The notes beneath the pieces are model-generated. The model saw only the letters and a program-made list of their open reading frames with translations. It did no database searches and was not told the DNA's origin. From contig JAOTTU010000101.1 of assembly GCA_029864225.1 (NCBI GenBank), positions 1 to 7,053 on the forward strand: a stretch of DNA of 7,053 bases. The letters run 5' to 3'. The translations under genes and the position numbers were made by a program. Positions 6,322 to 7,053 of the stretch are shown here, piece after piece (the first letter of the stretch is position 1; every line of letters begins with the position of its first letter). The stretch comes from Gammaproteobacteria bacterium. GTDB lineage: Bacteria; Pseudomonadota; Gammaproteobacteria; UBA9214.

Positions 6322-7053
6322 CTACAATGCCGCATCGATGATGCCGCCGCCGAGGCAGACCTCGCCATCGTAAAGCACCACCGATTGCCCCGGGGTGATA
6401 GCGCGCTGCGGCTGCTGGAACTCGACCAGGGCCTGATCCGATGCAGTGATGTCAACCGTACAGGGCTGGTCTGACTGGCGGTAACGAATGCGTGCGCAGC
6501 ACGCCAGCGGCATTTCCGGCGGCCGACCCGCAATCCAGTGCAGCTGGCTGGCGTGCAAGCGCTGCTTGAACAATGCGGGATGATCAACCCCCTGTGCGAC
6601 ACGCAGCAGATTGCTTTTAATGTCCTTCTCGACAACATACCAGGGCGCGCCCGTGGTGCCTTTCTTCCCGCCGATACCCAGTCCCTGGCGCTGGCCAATG
6701 GTATAGAAAACCAGGCCCTGATGTTCGCCAATCAACACACCGTCCAGGGTCCTGATCTCGCCCGGCTGCCTGGGCAGGTAGCGCGCAAGAAAGTCGCTGA
6801 ACTTGCGCTCGCCGATAAAACAGATACCGGTACTGTCCTTCTTGTCGTGGTTGCGGAAGCCAGCCTGCGTCGCCATGTCGCGCACCGCGCTCTTCTCCAG
6901 GTGACCGATCGGGAACAGGCTCTTGCTGAGTTGCGACTGGTCGAGACGGTGCAGGAAATAGGTCTGGTCCTTGTTGCAGTCCCGGGCCTTGAGCAGCCGC
7001 ACCGCACCGTTGGTGTCGGTCTGTGCATAGTGGCCCGTGGCAATGACATCCGC
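6322..7053 (-). CDS. mnmA: tRNA-specific 2-thiouridylase MnmA (C-terminal two-thirds; 5' end outside window)
   Basis: 243 residues are visible, from the right edge to TAG 6322-6324. By comparison with E. coli about 120 residues are missing, including the SGGVDSS ATP-binding loop and the first catalytic cysteine. MnmA activates U34 of the tRNAs for Lys, Glu and Gln with ATP and inserts sulfur delivered through the Tus relay. The fragment opens with ADVIATGHYA, continues with NKDQTYFL (27-34), and carries the second catalytic cysteine at fragment residue 78 in STGICFIGERKF (equivalent to E. coli Cys199). GEHQGLVFYTIGQRQGLGIGG (109-129) is the family signature. The C-terminal beta-barrel contains RYRQSDQPC (190-198) and ends TPGQSVVLYDGEVCLGGGII. 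All visible key residues are intact. Downstream the gene runs into the repeat island, with no clear U-tract terminator. Confidence 0.97.
   Translation of the reverse strand, partial: ADVIATGHYAQTDTNGAVRLLKARDCNKDQTYFLHRLDQSQLSKSLFPIGHLEKSAVRDMATQAGFRNHDKKDSTGICFIGERKFSDFLARYLPRQPGEIRTLDGVLIGEHQGLVFYTIGQRQGLGIGGKKGTTGAPWYVVEKDIKSNLLRVAQGVDHPALFKQRLHASQLHWIAGRPPEMPLACCARIRYRQSDQPCTVDITASDQALVEFQQPQRAITPGQSVVLYDGEVCLGGGIIDAAL

Noticed and set aside
6205..6474. Open frame of 89 codons on the + strand across the repeat island into mnmA
   Set aside because: Its first half is a translation of the short tandem repeats (cysteine/arginine/leucine-rich) and its second half is antisense to mnmA. Such frames are typical artefacts of this repeat type.
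6255..6731. 158-codon minus-strand frame overlapping mnmA
   Set aside because: Out of frame with the well-conserved MnmA sequence; Arg/Ser/Ala-rich shadow translation.

Overview
The window looks like a chromosomal housekeeping segment from a gammaproteobacterium of moderately high GC. The reasons are an E. coli-like PurB whose catalytic residues keep E. coli numbering, a full-length HflD (a family I know essentially from Gammaproteobacteria), an AcnA-type aconitase, and the gene order mnmA-hflD-(acnA)-purB, which is the enterobacterial mnmA-hflD-purB order with one gene inserted. I cannot name the genus.

Layout from left to right: the 3' part of a small glycine-rich membrane protein gene on the + strand (2-409) runs convergently into a leftward block. 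Read 5'->3' on the minus strand, that block is mnmA (7053-6322, 5' end outside the window), a 391-bp repeat-filled gap, hflD (5930-5295), a 136-bp gap with a perfect -10 hexamer, acnA (5158-2489), purB (2462-1095, only 26 bp after acnA), a 97-bp gap, and a DUF7931-like gene (997-449). A strong hairpin at 432-463 sits between the two convergent genes and contains the stop codon of the DUF7931-like gene.

The metabolic content is ordinary: tRNA U34 thiolation (MnmA), a membrane-associated regulator of lambda CII lysogenization (HflD), citrate-isocitrate isomerisation (AcnA) and adenylosuccinate lyase (PurB). acnA and purB are close enough to be cotranscribed, probably from a promoter just upstream of acnA.

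The most unusual part is the mnmA-hflD gap (5931-6321). It holds a roughly 148-bp nested palindrome (6006-6153) resembling a MITE or REP-type element. On either side lie degenerate tandem CGCAAAG / TTGCGTCT-type units in opposite orientations, so the gap is an inverted repeat inside an inverted repeat. No transposase, CRISPR array, tRNA, rRNA or recognisable new multi-gene system is present.
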